Part shown: positions 29,137-45,983 of the stretch, one piece after another
Layout: every line of letters begins with the position of its first letter
How positions within the stretch are numbered: position 1 is the first letter of the stretch
NCBI GenBank assembly: GCA_019245755.1
Contig: JAFARC010000036.1
Location: 92,558 to 156,557, forward strand
Direction of reading: 5' to 3'
Source of the DNA: Mycobacteriaceae bacterium
GTDB taxonomy: Bacteria > Actinomycetota > Actinomycetes > Mycobacteriales > Mycobacteriaceae
DNA length: 64,000 bases
Notes under the pieces: model-generated
Databases searched by the model: none
Told to the model about the DNA's origin: nothing
Seen by the model: only the letters and a program-made list of their open reading frames with translations
Made by a program: the position numbers and the translations under genes

Positions 29137-30071
29137 TGGCGCCCACCCTTGGGCTCGACGTCGGCGGCACCAAGATCGCCGCTGGCCTTGTCGACACCCA
29201 CGGCAGCCTGATCCATACCGCCAACCGGCCGACACCCCGCGGCGACGCCGACACGATCTGGTCGGCCGTCGAGGAGCTGATCGTCGAGGCGCTGACGGCG
29301 GCCGGCGGCGTACGCGCCGTGGGCATCTCCTCCGCCGGGCCCATCGACGGCCGTGGCGGCACGGTCAGCCCGATCAACATCACCGCATGGCAGCACTTCC
29401 CGATCGTCGACCGGTTGGCGGCGGTGGTGCCGGGCGTGCCGGTGCGGCTGGGCGGTGACGGCCTGTGCATGACGCTCGGCGAGCGCTGGCGGGGCGCGGC
29501 CACCGGAGCGGACTTCGTGCTCGGCATGGTGGTGTCCACCGGCATCGGCGGCGGGTTGTTGCTCGACGGAATCCCGTACCAGGGCCGGACCGGAAATGCC
29601 GGCCACGTCGGCCACGTGGTCGTCGAGCCGGACGGCGAGCCCTGCTCGTGCGGCGGCCGCGGCTGTGTGGAGACCGTGGCGAGCGGGCCCCACCTGACCC
29701 GATGGGCGCTGCGTCACGGCTGGGCGGGACCGCGGGGAGCCGACGCCGAGCAGCTGGCCGACGCCGCACGAGCGGGGAACGCGGTGGCGCTGGCGGCGTT
29801 CGCGCGCGGCGGCAGAGCGCTCGCCGCGGTGATCGCCTCGGTGGCCGCGGTGTGCGACCTGGACCTCGTGGTCGTCGGGGGAGGGGTGGCGAGGTCCGGG
29901 CCGTTGCTGTTCGAGCCACTGCGGGACGCGTTGGCCACCCGTGCGAGCCTGGAGTTCATCCGCGGCGTGCGGGTCGTGCAAGCCGCGCTCGACGGCAACG
30001 CCGGGCTGATCGGGGCAGCCGCGTTGGTGAACGCCGTGTTCGGACCCCAGCCCCTACGCCGTCGAACCTGA
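29136..30071 (+). CDS. ROK family sugar kinase
   Basis: A 311-aa ROK protein. The phosphate-binding N-terminus is LGLDVGGTKIAAGLVD, and the zinc-binding ROK signature is GHVGHVVVEPDGEPCSCGGRGCVE (His and three Cys). There is no N-terminal helix-turn-helix, so it is a kinase, not a repressor. It probably phosphorylates glucose, mannose or a related hexose. Coupling to the alpha-mannosidase suggests recycling of released mannose to mannose 6-phosphate. It corresponds to Rv0650. Confidence 0.88.
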   Translation: MAPTLGLDVGGTKIAAGLVDTHGSLIHTANRPTPRGDADTIWSAVEELIVEALTAAGGVRAVGISSAGPIDGRGGTVSPINITAWQHFPIVDRLAAVVPGVPVRLGGDGLCMTLGERWRGAATGADFVLGMVVSTGIGGGLLLDGIPYQGRTGNAGHVGHVVVEPDGEPCSCGGRGCVETVASGPHLTRWALRHGWAGPRGADAEQLADAARAGNAVALAAFARGGRALAAVIASVAAVCDLDLVVVGGGVARSGPLLFEPLRDALATRASLEFIRGVRVVQAALDGNAGLIGAAALVNAVFGPQPLRRRT

Positions 30072-30080
30072 CGGCGCGTT

Positions 30081-30300
30081 TTGGCTGATCGACGGCGGTT
30101 GCGCTAGCCTGGGAGCGCTCCACCGAAGACCGTCGGTCACCGAGCGAATCGGTTGAAGGTCCGGGATCGATCCCGGCGGCCCACGCAGGAGGACGAGGCT
30201 AGCGCCGCACCGCGCGTTTGACCGCGCCCGCATCGCACGCCCCGACCCTGCGTCGGGGCGTTCGTCGTTTCCGGATCTGCATTCGTTGGCGCACACCGAC
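30081..30300 (+). promoter_or_regulatory. rplJ promoter and L10 leader
   Basis: A candidate promoter has -35 TTGGCT (30081-30086) and -10 TAGCCT (30105-30110) with an 18-bp spacer. The transcript would then carry two strong structures. A perfect 16-bp palindrome, CCGGGATCGATCCCGG, lies at 30161-30176, and a 10-bp hairpin ACGCCCCGAC/GTCGGGGCGT lies at 30237-30246 and 30252-30261. Long structured leaders before rplJ bind the L10(L12)4 complex for autoregulation in many bacteria. The last hairpin is followed by TCGTCGTTT and could act as an attenuator. Confidence 0.6.
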
Positions 30301-30320
30301 ACCCAGCAAGGAGGCATTGC

Positions 30321-30881
30321 ATGGCCAAGGCTGACAAGGCCGCCGCCGTTGCCGAGATCGCCGAGCGGTTCAAGGAGTCCAGCGCCACCGTCGTCACCGA
30401 ATATCGCGGGCTGACGGTGTCGAACCTGGCAGAACTGCGCCGGTCACTCGGCGGCTCCGCCACCTACTCGGTTGCCAAGAACACGCTGGCCCGGCGGGCC
30501 GCGTCTCAGGCGGGCCTGGAGGGTCTCGACGAGTTCTTCGTCGGGCCGACCGCGATCGCCTTCGTCCAGGGCGAGCCGGTCGACGCAGCGAAAGCGCTCA
30601 AGACCTTCGCCCGGGACAACAAGGCGCTGGTAATCAAGGGCGGCTACATGGATGGCCGGCCGTTGACCGTCGCCGAGATCGAGCGCATCGCCGACCTGGA
30701 GTCGAGCGAAGTGTTGCTCGCCAAGCTCGCGGGAGCGATGAAGGGCAACCTGTCCAAGGCCGCCGGGCTGTTCAACGCCCCGGCGTCCCAGCTGGCACGG
30801 CTGGTCGCCGCGCTGCAGGAGAAGAAACAAGGCGCTGGAGCAGCAGAAGAGACCGCAGAAGCTGCGGCGGCTGCCGAATAA
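30321..30881 (+). CDS. rplJ: 50S ribosomal protein L10
   Basis: A 186-aa L10. [21 protein letters not shown] and [13 protein letters not shown] are the rRNA-binding part; the helical tail ([21 protein letters not shown]) binds L7/L12 dimers. The C-terminus is Ala-Glu-rich. AAGGAGG lies 7 nt before the ATG. It is encoded 29 bp before rplL. Confidence 0.97.
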   Translation: MAKADKAAAVAEIAERFKESSATVVTEYRGLTVSNLAELRRSLGGSATYSVAKNTLARRAASQAGLEGLDEFFVGPTAIAFVQGEPVDAAKALKTFARDNKALVIKGGYMDGRPLTVAEIERIADLESSEVLLAKLAGAMKGNLSKAAGLFNAPASQLARLVAALQEKKQGAGAAEETAEAAAAAE

Positions 30882-30910
30882 ACCCGAAACTCAGGAAGGA
30901 CCCCACACCC

Positions 30911-31306
30911 ATGGCAAAACTGTCCACCGACGAGCTGCTCGACGCGTTCAAGGAGATGACGCTGCTTGAGCTGTCCGACTTCGTGAAGGCGTTCGAGGAG
31001 ACCTTCGAGGTCACCGCGGCGGCTCCGGTCGCGGTCGCCGCCGCTCCCGGCGCCGGCGGGGCCGCGGCCCCGGCCGAGGCCGCCGAGGAGCAGACCGAGT
31101 TCGACGTGATCCTTGAGGCCGCAGGTGACAAGAAGATCGGCGTGATCAAGGTCGTCCGCGAGATCGTCTCGGGATTGGGCCTCAAGGAGGCCAAGGACCT
31201 CGTCGACAGCGCCCCGAAGGCGCTGCTGGAGCGGGTTCCCAAGGAAGCCGCCGACGAGGCCAGGGGCAAGCTCGAGGCCGCCGGCGCCACGGTGACCGTC
31301 AAGTAG
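30911..31306 (+). CDS. rplL: 50S ribosomal protein L7/L12
   Basis: A 131-aa stalk protein. The N-terminal dimerisation region ([24 protein letters not shown]) is joined by an Ala-Pro-Gly-rich hinge to the C-terminal domain ([38 protein letters not shown]) that recruits translation factors. It follows AGGAAGG. A hairpin lies 20 bp downstream of the stop. Confidence 0.97.
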   Translation: MAKLSTDELLDAFKEMTLLELSDFVKAFEETFEVTAAAPVAVAAAPGAGGAAAPAEAAEEQTEFDVILEAAGDKKIGVIKVVREIVSGLGLKEAKDLVDSAPKALLERVPKEAADEARGKLEAAGATVTVK

Positions 31307-31326
31307 TTCGCCGAACCCGCACCCGG

Positions 31327-31350
31327 GGCCGCTCCACCGCTGGAGCGGCC
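31327..31350 (+). terminator. Terminator-like hairpin after rplL
   Basis: A perfect 10-bp stem, GGCCGCTCCA/TGGAGCGGCC, with a CCGC loop follows the rplL stop. There is no T tract after it, a form common in mycobacteria. It separates the ribosomal operon from mkl. Confidence 0.65.
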
Positions 31351-31463
31351 TGCGTAGGAGACAGTTGTCAAGCGCGTGTCGCCAGTTTCCCGCGTAGGCT
31401 AGAGTGACTCAAGCCACAAGCGGGAGGCAGGTGGCTGGGAACGGTTGGCGGAAGGATTCACGC

Positions 31464-32549
31464 GTGGGCATTGGCATTCAAGTTGAAGGGCTGACCAAGT
31501 CCTTCGGGCCCCAGCGGATCTGGGAAGACGTCACGATGAACGTCCCGCCCGGGGAGGTCAGCGTGCTGCTGGGCCCGTCCGGTACCGGTAAGTCGGTGTT
31601 TTTGAAGTCGCTGATCGGCCTGCTGCGGCCCGAGCGCGGCAAGATTGTCGTCAACGATGTCAACATCATCGAGTGCTCGGCCAAAGAGCTGTACGAGATC
31701 CGCACGCTGTTCGGCGTCATGTTCCAGGACGGCGCCCTGTTCGGCTCGATGAGCCTGTTCGACAACACCGCATTCCCGTTGCGCGAGCACACCAAGAAGA
31801 AGGAAGGCGAAATCCGTGACATCGTCATGGAGAAACTCGCGCTGGTGGGCTTGGAAGGCGACGAGACCAAATTCCCCGGCGAGATCTCCGGCGGTATGCG
31901 CAAGCGCGCCGGCCTGGCCCGCTCGCTGGTGCTCGACCCGCAGATCATCCTCTGCGACGAGCCCGACTCGGGTCTGGATCCGGTGCGCACCGCCTACCTG
32001 AGCCAGCTGCTGATCGACATCAACGCGCAGATCGACGCCACGATCCTGATCGTGACGCACAACATCAACATCGCCCGTACGGTGCCGGACAACATCGGCA
32101 TGCTGTTCCGCCGCAAGCTGGTGATGTTCGGGCCGCGCGAGGTGCTGCTTACCAGCGACGAGCCGGTCGTCCGGCAGTTCCTCAACGGCCGCCGCATCGG
32201 CCCGATCGGCATGTCGGAGGAGAAGGACGAGGCCACCATGGCCGAAGAGCAGGCCATGGTCGACGCCGGGCACCACCACGGTGGCGTGGAGGAGATCGAA
32301 GGCGTGCCGCCGCAGATCAGTGCCACCCCTGGGATGCCCGAGCGCAGGGCCGTCGCACGCCGGCAGGCCAGGGTGCGCGAGATCATGCACACCCTGCCCC
32401 CGCAGGCGCAGGAGGCCATCCGCGACGACCTGGAGGGCACCCACAAGTACCGCTCGCGCGAGTTCGGTGACGAGGGCGGAGCCGAGGGCCGCCACTACGC
32501 CGAGGACGACACGGACACCGCGTCGATTCCGGTATCCGAACAGAGCTGA
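31464..32549 (+). CDS. mkl: ABC transporter ATPase Mkl (MceG)
   Basis: A 361-aa ATP-binding protein that energises Mce lipid importers in mycobacteria. Walker A is GPSGTGKS, the ABC signature is ISGGMRKRAGLARSL, and Walker B is IILCDEPDSGLD. The C-terminal extension after about residue 250 (MSEEKDEATMAEEQ; HTLPPQAQEAI; EGTHKYRSREFG) is typical of Mkl. The GTG at 31464 (VGIGIQVEGLTKSFG) follows GGAAGGA; an upstream in-frame start at 31404 would add 20 residues and is possible. No YrbE or Mce genes are in the window, which is usual for this gene. Confidence 0.93.
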   Translation: MGIGIQVEGLTKSFGPQRIWEDVTMNVPPGEVSVLLGPSGTGKSVFLKSLIGLLRPERGKIVVNDVNIIECSAKELYEIRTLFGVMFQDGALFGSMSLFDNTAFPLREHTKKKEGEIRDIVMEKLALVGLEGDETKFPGEISGGMRKRAGLARSLVLDPQIILCDEPDSGLDPVRTAYLSQLLIDINAQIDATILIVTHNINIARTVPDNIGMLFRRKLVMFGPREVLLTSDEPVVRQFLNGRRIGPIGMSEEKDEATMAEEQAMVDAGHHHGGVEEIEGVPPQISATPGMPERRAVARRQARVREIMHTLPPQAQEAIRDDLEGTHKYRSREFGDEGGAEGRHYAEDDTDTASIPVSEQS

Positions 32550-32616
32550 CCTGCCCGGGCGTCCCGCCGGCTGACCGGCGTGCCGGTCCGGTTGCAGCGC
32601 ACCTACGCCGATGCCC

Positions 32617-33111
32617 CTACGGACACGCCATCCGCAGCGCGGCCGCGGCGCCGGCGGCGTCGTGCGAAGCCTTGATGTACAGCGGGTCGGCCGCGGCGTC
32701 TTGCCGCGATGTGATCGCCACGCGCTGCGAGCGGGCGATGGCCTCCAGGGCGTCGGCCAATCCGAAGACGTCGGCCCGCAGGTGCGGTGATGCGATACCG
32801 CCGGCCTGGCTGCGCAGTTGGTCGGCGGTCGCGGATTCGGCGACCGCGGCCGCCAGCCGCTGGTCGCCGCCGCCGTCGAGCATCTGATCCACCGCCGCCG
32901 TCATGGAGCGCCAGGTGCTGATCACGTCGGTGGCCACTGCGCAGTCGTCGTGCCGAGGTGACGTCAGATGCAGCACGGCGACCAGCGCGACCGCGCCGGC
33001 AGCCGCCGCGCCGGTGCCGACGACGATCAGCCGCCGCCCGCCCGGCCGCCGCTCGGCCCCCATCCGGCAATTACAGCCCGGCGGCTCCTCGGTCACGCAC
33101 AATTTGGCCAC
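32617..33111 (-). CDS. Membrane-anchored hypothetical protein
   Basis: A 164-aa protein. A basic start (AERRPGGRR) is followed by a hydrophobic segment of about 22 residues (LIVVGTGAAAAGAVALVAVLH) and then an alanine-rich helical part outside the membrane (SPRHDDCAVATDVISTWRSM...). The N-terminus has four Cys-containing positions before the membrane segment. The start is GTG; an internal ATG (MGAERRPGG) is an alternative. It is convergent with mkl and divergent from rpoB. I do not recognise a family. Confidence 0.6.
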   Translation of the reverse strand: MAKLCVTEEPPGCNCRMGAERRPGGRRLIVVGTGAAAAGAVALVAVLHLTSPRHDDCAVATDVISTWRSMTAAVDQMLDGGGDQRLAAAVAESATADQLRSQAGGIASPHLRADVFGLADALEAIARSQRVAITSRQDAAADPLYIKASHDAAGAAAALRMACP

Positions 33112-36947
<3,836 letters not shown>

Positions 36948-36962
36948 TAGACAGTCAGCTAG

Positions 36963-40922
<3,960 letters not shown>

Positions 40923-40931
40923 CCCAGCGAG

Positions 40932-40965
40932 AAGCCCCCGGGGAACTGCCCGGGGGCTTTCTCTT
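40932..40965 (+). terminator. Intrinsic terminator of the rpoBC operon
   Basis: An 11-bp perfect stem, AAGCCCCCGGG/CCCGGGGGCTT, with loop GAACTG, is followed by TCTCTTT. It begins 10 bp after the rpoC stop. Confidence 0.9.
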
Positions 40966-41047
40966 TCGCGAATGTGCACCTACTGCGATTCTGCGACTGG
41001 ATTTCGCACTGGATGCACGCTCGCGAGCGGGACCTAGACTGGGCGCC

Positions 41048-41800
41048 GTGCTCATCGGTTCTCACGTCAGCCCGCACGACCCGCTCGCCGCGGCCGAGGC
41101 CGAAGGCGCCGACGTGGTGCAGTTCTTCCTCGGCAACCCGCAGAGCTGGAAGAAGCCCAAACCGCGCGATGATGCGGCCACGCTGCGTGCGTCGCAGGTG
41201 CCGCTGTACATCCATGCGCCGTATCTGATCAACGTCGCGTCGGCCAACAACCGCGTGCGCATCCCATCGCGGAAGATCCTTCAGGACACCTGCGACGCGG
41301 CCGCCGAGATCGCGGCCACGGCGGTGATAGTCCACGGCGGCCATGTGGATGACGACGACCTCGATGCCGGTTTCCGGAGATGGCGCAAGGCCCTCGACCA
41401 GCTCGAGACCAAGGTCCCTGTGTTGCTGGAGAACACCGCGGGCGGTGACCACGCGATGGCTCGCCACTTCGACACGATCGCGCGCCTGTGGGATCACATC
41501 GGCGACAGTGGCATCGGTTTCTGCCTGGACACCTGCCACGCCTGGGCAGCGGGGGAGGCCTTGATCGACGCCGTCGAGCGGATCAAGGGCATCACCGGCC
41601 GCATCGAGCTGGTGCACTGCAACGATTCCAAGGACGCGCCGGGTTCCGGTCGCGACCGCCACGCCAATATCGGCACCGGCGAGATAGCTCCCGACCTGCT
41701 GATCGCGGTGATAACGGCCGCTGATGCGCCGGTCATTTGCGAGACCGCCGACGAGGGCCGCAAGGACGACATCGCGTTCCTGCGCGACAACACGAGCTGA
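41048..41800 (+). CDS. nfo: Endonuclease IV (AP endonuclease)
   Basis: A 250-aa AP endonuclease (End, Rv0670 in M. tuberculosis). Metal-binding elements appear in the usual order: [64 protein letters not shown] and ICETADEG. It cuts 5' of abasic sites in base excision repair. The GTG start gives [12 protein letters not shown], the family N-terminus. It follows rpoC, after its terminator, as in M. tuberculosis. Confidence 0.94.
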   Translation: MLIGSHVSPHDPLAAAEAEGADVVQFFLGNPQSWKKPKPRDDAATLRASQVPLYIHAPYLINVASANNRVRIPSRKILQDTCDAAAEIAATAVIVHGGHVDDDDLDAGFRRWRKALDQLETKVPVLLENTAGGDHAMARHFDTIARLWDHIGDSGIGFCLDTCHAWAAGEALIDAVERIKGITGRIELVHCNDSKDAPGSGRDRHANIGTGEIAPDLLIAVITAADAPVICETADEGRKDDIAFLRDNTS

Positions 41801-41879
41801 GGTTCGCTCCCGCCGCCCACCACGCAGACACCGTGTTACGGCCATTGTGCAGCTGTCGAAAAGATGTAACAGTGGTTCT

Positions 41880-43508
41880 ATGCCTGACACCCACGTCGTG
41901 ACCAACCAGGTTCCGCCGCTTGAGAACCACAACCCCGCCTCCTCACCGGTGCTCGTCGAGGCGCTGATCCGTGAAGGCGGCCAGTGGGGCCTCGACGAGG
42001 TGACCGAGTTGGGTGCGCTTTCCGGCAGCCGACAGGCCATCCGGTGGGGCGAGTTGGCCGACCGCAACCGCCCGCTCCTGCACACCCACGACCGCTACGG
42101 CCACCGTGTCGACGAGGTCGAGTACGACCCCGCCTACCACGAGTTGATGCGGGTCGCGATCGGCCACGGCCTGCACGCCGCCCCGTGGGCCGACGACCGC
42201 CCCGGCGCCCATGTTGTTCGCGCGGCCAAGACCTCGGTGTGGACGCCCGAGCCGGGCCATGTCTGCCCGATCTCGATGACCTACGCCGCCGTCCCGGCGC
42301 TGCGCTACAACGCCGAACTGGCGCAGCTCTACGAGCCGCTGCTGACCAGCCGCGAGTACGACCCCGAGTTGAAGGTTCCGACGTCTAAGGCCGGCATCAC
42401 CGCGGGCATGTCGATGACCGAGAAGCAGGGCGGCTCCGATGTCCGCGCCGGCACCACCCAGGCCGCCCCCAACGCCGACGGCAGCTACCGCCTGACCGGG
42501 CACAAGTGGTTCACCTCGGCGCCGATGTGCGACGTGTTCTTGGTGCTGGCGCAGGCACCCGGCGGCCTCAGCTGCTTCCTGCTGCCCAGGGTGCTGCCCG
42601 ACGGCACCCGCAACCGGATGTTCCTGCAGCGGCTCAAGGACAAGCTCGGCAACCACGCCAACGCCTCGTCGGAGGTCGAATACGACGGCGCGGTTGCCTG
42701 GCTGGTGGGCGAGGAGGGCCGCGGCGTGCCGACCATCATCGAGATGGTGAACCTGACTCGGCTGGATTGCACGCTGGGCAGCGCGACCAGCATGCGCAAC
42801 GGGCTGACCCGGGCCATCCACCACGCCCAGCACCGGAAGGCCTTCGGCGAGTATCTGATCGACCAGCCGCTGATGCGCAACGTGCTGGCCGATCTCGCGG
42901 TGGAGGCCGAGGCTGCCACGATCGTCGCGATGCGGATGGCCGGCGCCACCGACAACGCGGTGCGTGGTCACCAGACCGAGACGCTGCTGCGTCGGATCGG
43001 CCTGGCCGCCAGCAAGTACTGGGTGTGCAAGCGGGCCACACCGCACGCCGCCGAGGCGCTGGAATGCCTGGGCGGCAATGGCTACGTGGAGGACTCCGGC
43101 ATGCCGCGGCTCTATCGCGAGGCACCGCTGATGGGGATCTGGGAGGGCTCCGGCAATGTCGGTGCGCTGGACACCTTGCGTGCCATGGCGACCCGGCCGG
43201 AGTGCGTGGAGGTGCTGTTCGACGAGCTCGCCAAGACCGCCGGCCAGGATCCGCGGCTGGACGCCCACGTCGGCCGGCTCCGGCCCGAGCTTGCGGACTT
43301 CGACACCATCCAGTACCGGGCCCGCAAGGTTGCCGAGGACATCTGCCTGGCGCTGCAGGGCTCGCTGCTGGTGCGCCACGGCCATCCCGCTGTCGCCGAG
43401 GCGTTCCTGGCCACCCGGCTGGGCGGCCGATGGGGCGGTGCGTTCGGCACGATGCCGACCGGGCTCGACCTCGCCCCGGTCCTGGAGCGCGCGCTGGTCA
43501 AAGGATGA
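41880..43508 (+). CDS. fadE8: Acyl-CoA dehydrogenase FadE8 (AidB-like)
   Basis: A 542-aa flavoprotein of the AidB-type acyl-CoA dehydrogenase group, which is longer than ordinary FadE proteins. MSMTEKQGGSDVRAGTT, FTSAPMCDVFLVLAQ and LECLGGNGYVEDSGMPRLYR are typical. AidB-type enzymes act on short branched acyl-CoAs; some bind DNA. The ATG at 41880 gives a terminus matching the family. Between nfo and this gene M. tuberculosis has lpqP, which is missing here. The gene begins an operon with echA4, the PaaX-type regulator and echA5. Confidence 0.93.
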   Translation: MPDTHVVTNQVPPLENHNPASSPVLVEALIREGGQWGLDEVTELGALSGSRQAIRWGELADRNRPLLHTHDRYGHRVDEVEYDPAYHELMRVAIGHGLHAAPWADDRPGAHVVRAAKTSVWTPEPGHVCPISMTYAAVPALRYNAELAQLYEPLLTSREYDPELKVPTSKAGITAGMSMTEKQGGSDVRAGTTQAAPNADGSYRLTGHKWFTSAPMCDVFLVLAQAPGGLSCFLLPRVLPDGTRNRMFLQRLKDKLGNHANASSEVEYDGAVAWLVGEEGRGVPTIIEMVNLTRLDCTLGSATSMRNGLTRAIHHAQHRKAFGEYLIDQPLMRNVLADLAVEAEAATIVAMRMAGATDNAVRGHQTETLLRRIGLAASKYWVCKRATPHAAEALECLGGNGYVEDSGMPRLYREAPLMGIWEGSGNVGALDTLRAMATRPECVEVLFDELAKTAGQDPRLDAHVGRLRPELADFDTIQYRARKVAEDICLALQGSLLVRHGHPAVAEAFLATRLGGRWGGAFGTMPTGLDLAPVLERALVKG

Positions 43509-43542
43509 TTAGGCGCATGATTTTCCAGCGAGAAGCGAACGC

Positions 43543-44481
43543 ATGACTCACGCGATCCGGCCGGGCGATTTCGACAACCTGAAGACGATGACCTACGAGG
43601 TCACCGATCGGGTTGCCCGAATAACGTTCAACCGCCCCGAAAAAGGCAACGCGATCGTCGCCGACACCCCGCTCGAGCTGTCGGCGCTGGTGGAGCGGGC
43701 GGACCTCGACCCCGATGTGCACGTCATCCTGGTGTCCGGCCGCGGCGAAGGTTTCTGCGCCGGCTTCGATTTGAGCGCCTACGCCGACCGGACCGGCTCG
43801 GCCGGCGGAACCGGTGCCTACCGGGGCACCGTGCTCGACGGCAGGATCCAGGCGCTCAACCACCTGCCCGACCAGCCGTGGGATCCGATGGTCGACTATC
43901 AGATGATGAGCCGGTTCGTCCGCGGGTTTTCCAGTCTGATGCACGCGGACAAGCCGACCGTCGTGAAGATCCACGGCTACTGCGTGGCCGGCGGCACCGA
44001 CATCGCGCTGCACGCCGATCAGGTAATCGCCGCATCCGATGCCAAGATCGGCTATCCGCCGACCCGGGTGTGGGGTGTGCCGGCCGCCGGGCTGTGGGCC
44101 CACCGGCTCGGTGACCAGCGGGCCAAACGGCTTCTGCTCACCGGTGATTGCATCACCGGTCAGCAGGCCGCCGAGTGGGGCCTGGCGGTCGAGGCGCCGG
44201 ATCCGGCCCAACTTGACGAACGCACCGAGCGCCTCGTCGCACGCATCGCCGCGGTGCCGGTCAACCAGCTGATCATGATCAAGCTCGCGATGAACACCGC
44301 GCTCCTGCAGCAGGGCGTCGCGACCAGCCGGATGGTCGGCACCGTGTTCGACGGCCTCGCGCGCCACACCCCCGAGGGGCACGCGTTCGTCGCCGACGCA
44401 ACCCAGCACGGTTTCCGCGACGCGGTCCGCCGCCGCGACGAGCCGTTCGGCGACTACGGCCGCACGGCGTCCGGGGTGTAG
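43543..44481 (+). CDS. echA4: Enoyl-CoA hydratase EchA4
   Basis: A 312-aa crotonase-family protein. FCAGFDLSAYAD and HGYCVAGGTDIALHADQVIA are the oxyanion-hole loops. It is longer than a standard 260-aa hydratase because of an insert around LDGRIQALNHLPDQPWDPMVD, typical of the EchA4 group. The reaction is probably hydration or another change of an acyl-CoA double bond. It lies 34 bp after fadE8 and 2 bp before the regulator gene. Confidence 0.88.
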   Translation: MTHAIRPGDFDNLKTMTYEVTDRVARITFNRPEKGNAIVADTPLELSALVERADLDPDVHVILVSGRGEGFCAGFDLSAYADRTGSAGGTGAYRGTVLDGRIQALNHLPDQPWDPMVDYQMMSRFVRGFSSLMHADKPTVVKIHGYCVAGGTDIALHADQVIAASDAKIGYPPTRVWGVPAAGLWAHRLGDQRAKRLLLTGDCITGQQAAEWGLAVEAPDPAQLDERTERLVARIAAVPVNQLIMIKLAMNTALLQQGVATSRMVGTVFDGLARHTPEGHAFVADATQHGFRDAVRRRDEPFGDYGRTASGV

Positions 44482-44483
44482 CC

Positions 44484-45218
44484 GTGGCACGCACGCTGTC
44501 CCGGATGACCGCCCGGTCGGTCCTGCTCAGCGTGCTGCTGGGCGCACATCCCGCCTCCGCGAGCGCCGCCGAACTGATCCGGCTCACCTCCGATTTCGGG
44601 TTGAAGGAATCAACGGTGCGGGTGGCGCTGACCAGGTTGGTCAGCGCCGGCGATCTCGTCCGCTCCGCCGACGGCTACCGGCTCTCCGACCGACTGCTGG
44701 CCCGGCAACGCCGTCAGGACGACGCGCTGCAGCCGCGCCTGCGGGCATGGGACGGATCGTGGACGACGCTGGTGATCACCAGCGTGGGTGTGGATGCCCG
44801 TACCCGCGCGTCACTGCGAACCACACTGCACCTCAACAGGTTCGGCGAGCTACGTGACGGCGTATGGCTCCGCCCCGACAACCTGGACATGCGACTGCCG
44901 ACCGAGATCACCGCGCGGGTGCGGGTTCTGCGTGCCCGTGACGACGCGCCCGACGAGCTGGCCGCCCGGTTGTGGGACCTGCCCGGCTGGGCGACCACCG
45001 CCGAACACCTGCTCGACGAGATCGCGGCCGCGACCGACACCCCGGGCCGCTTCGTGGCCGCCGCCGCCATGGTGCGCCACCTGCTCACCGACCCGGTGCT
45101 GCCCGACGATCTGCTGCCGCTGGCGTGGCCGGGAAAAGAATTGCGGCACAGCTATTTCCGCTTCGCCGAGGAACTGGCGACGCGGCGTGACGAAACCCAG
45201 CTGATGGAGGCGACATGA
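44484..45218 (+). CDS. PaaX family transcriptional regulator
   Basis: A 244-aa protein of the PaaX family. An N-terminal winged helix (RMTARSVLLSVLLGAHP; FGLKESTVRVALTRLVSAGDL) is followed by the PaaX central domain and a C-terminal PaaX-C-like region (AARLWDLPGWATTAEHLLDEI). PaaX proteins repress acyl-CoA catabolic genes and respond to aryl-CoA thioesters. Being inside the fadE8-echA4-echA5 operon, it probably controls it. It corresponds to Rv0674. The 3' end overlaps echA5 by ATGA. Confidence 0.87.
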   Translation: MARTLSRMTARSVLLSVLLGAHPASASAAELIRLTSDFGLKESTVRVALTRLVSAGDLVRSADGYRLSDRLLARQRRQDDALQPRLRAWDGSWTTLVITSVGVDARTRASLRTTLHLNRFGELRDGVWLRPDNLDMRLPTEITARVRVLRARDDAPDELAARLWDLPGWATTAEHLLDEIAAATDTPGRFVAAAAMVRHLLTDPVLPDDLLPLAWPGKELRHSYFRFAEELATRRDETQLMEAT

Positions 45219-45979
45219 GCGACGGTGTGCGGGTGGACCGCAACGGCCCGGTGACGACGGTCATCCTGAACAGGCCCCAGGCGCGCAACGCGGTCAACGG
45301 GCCCACGGCCGCGGCGCTGGTCGCGGCGTTCGAGGACTTCGACGCCGACGACACGGCGGCGGTGGCGGTGCTGTGGGGCGACAACGGAACGTTCTGCGCC
45401 GGCGCCGATCTCAAGGCATTCGGCACGCCGGAGTCCAACGCGGTGCACCGCACCGGGCCTGGGCCGATGGGTCCGACGCGGATGGTGCTGTCCAAGCCGG
45501 TGATCGCGGCCGTTAGCGGCTACGCCGTGGCCGGTGGGCTCGAGTTGGCGCTGTGGTGCGATCTGCGCGTCGCCGAGGAGGACGCGGTGTTCGGGGTGTT
45601 CTGCCGCCGCTGGGGCGTGCCGCTGATCGACGGCGGTACCGTGCGCCTGCCCCGGCTGATCGGCCAGAGCCGGGCACTGGACATGATCCTGACCGGACGG
45701 GCCGTCGACGCCGCCGAGGCCCATGCGATCGGGTTGGCTAACCGCGTGGTCCCGACCGGGCAGGCGCGTGCACGGGCCGAGGAACTGGCCGCGCAACTGG
45801 CGACGCTTCCGCAGCAATGCATGCGCTCCGATCGCCGTTCGGCGCTGGCGCAGTGGGGGATGTCGGAAGCCGACGCGATCGACTACGAATTCGCCAGCAT
45901 CTCCAGGGTGGCGTCGGAGGCCATGGCTGGCTCCCAGCGGTTCGCGGCCGGCGCCGGCCGGCACGGCGCCCCCGCATAG
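45215..45979 (+). CDS. echA5: Enoyl-CoA hydratase EchA5
   Basis: A 254-aa crotonase. FCAGADLKAFGT and SGYAVAGGLELALWCDLRVAE are the two oxyanion-hole loops; GVFCRRWGVPLIDGGTVRLPRLIG follows, with an acidic residue missing at one of the classical hydratase Glu positions, so isomerase or hydrolase activity is possible. It is the last gene of the operon and ends 4 bp from the convergent DUF3060 lipoprotein gene. Confidence 0.88.
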   Translation: MSDGVRVDRNGPVTTVILNRPQARNAVNGPTAAALVAAFEDFDADDTAAVAVLWGDNGTFCAGADLKAFGTPESNAVHRTGPGPMGPTRMVLSKPVIAAVSGYAVAGGLELALWCDLRVAEEDAVFGVFCRRWGVPLIDGGTVRLPRLIGQSRALDMILTGRAVDAAEAHAIGLANRVVPTGQARARAEELAAQLATLPQQCMRSDRRSALAQWGMSEADAIDYEFASISRVASEAMAGSQRFAAGAGRHGAPA

Positions 45980-45983
45980 CGTC

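Noticed and set aside
31404..31463. Longer N-terminus for Mkl from an upstream start
   Set aside because: The GTG at 31464 has a much better ribosome binding site and begins at the conserved region, although the longer form cannot be excluded.
41834..41871. TGTTAC...GTAACA inverted repeat upstream of fadE8
   Set aside because: The arms are only 6 bp and are 26 bp apart, which is weak as an operator and may be chance.
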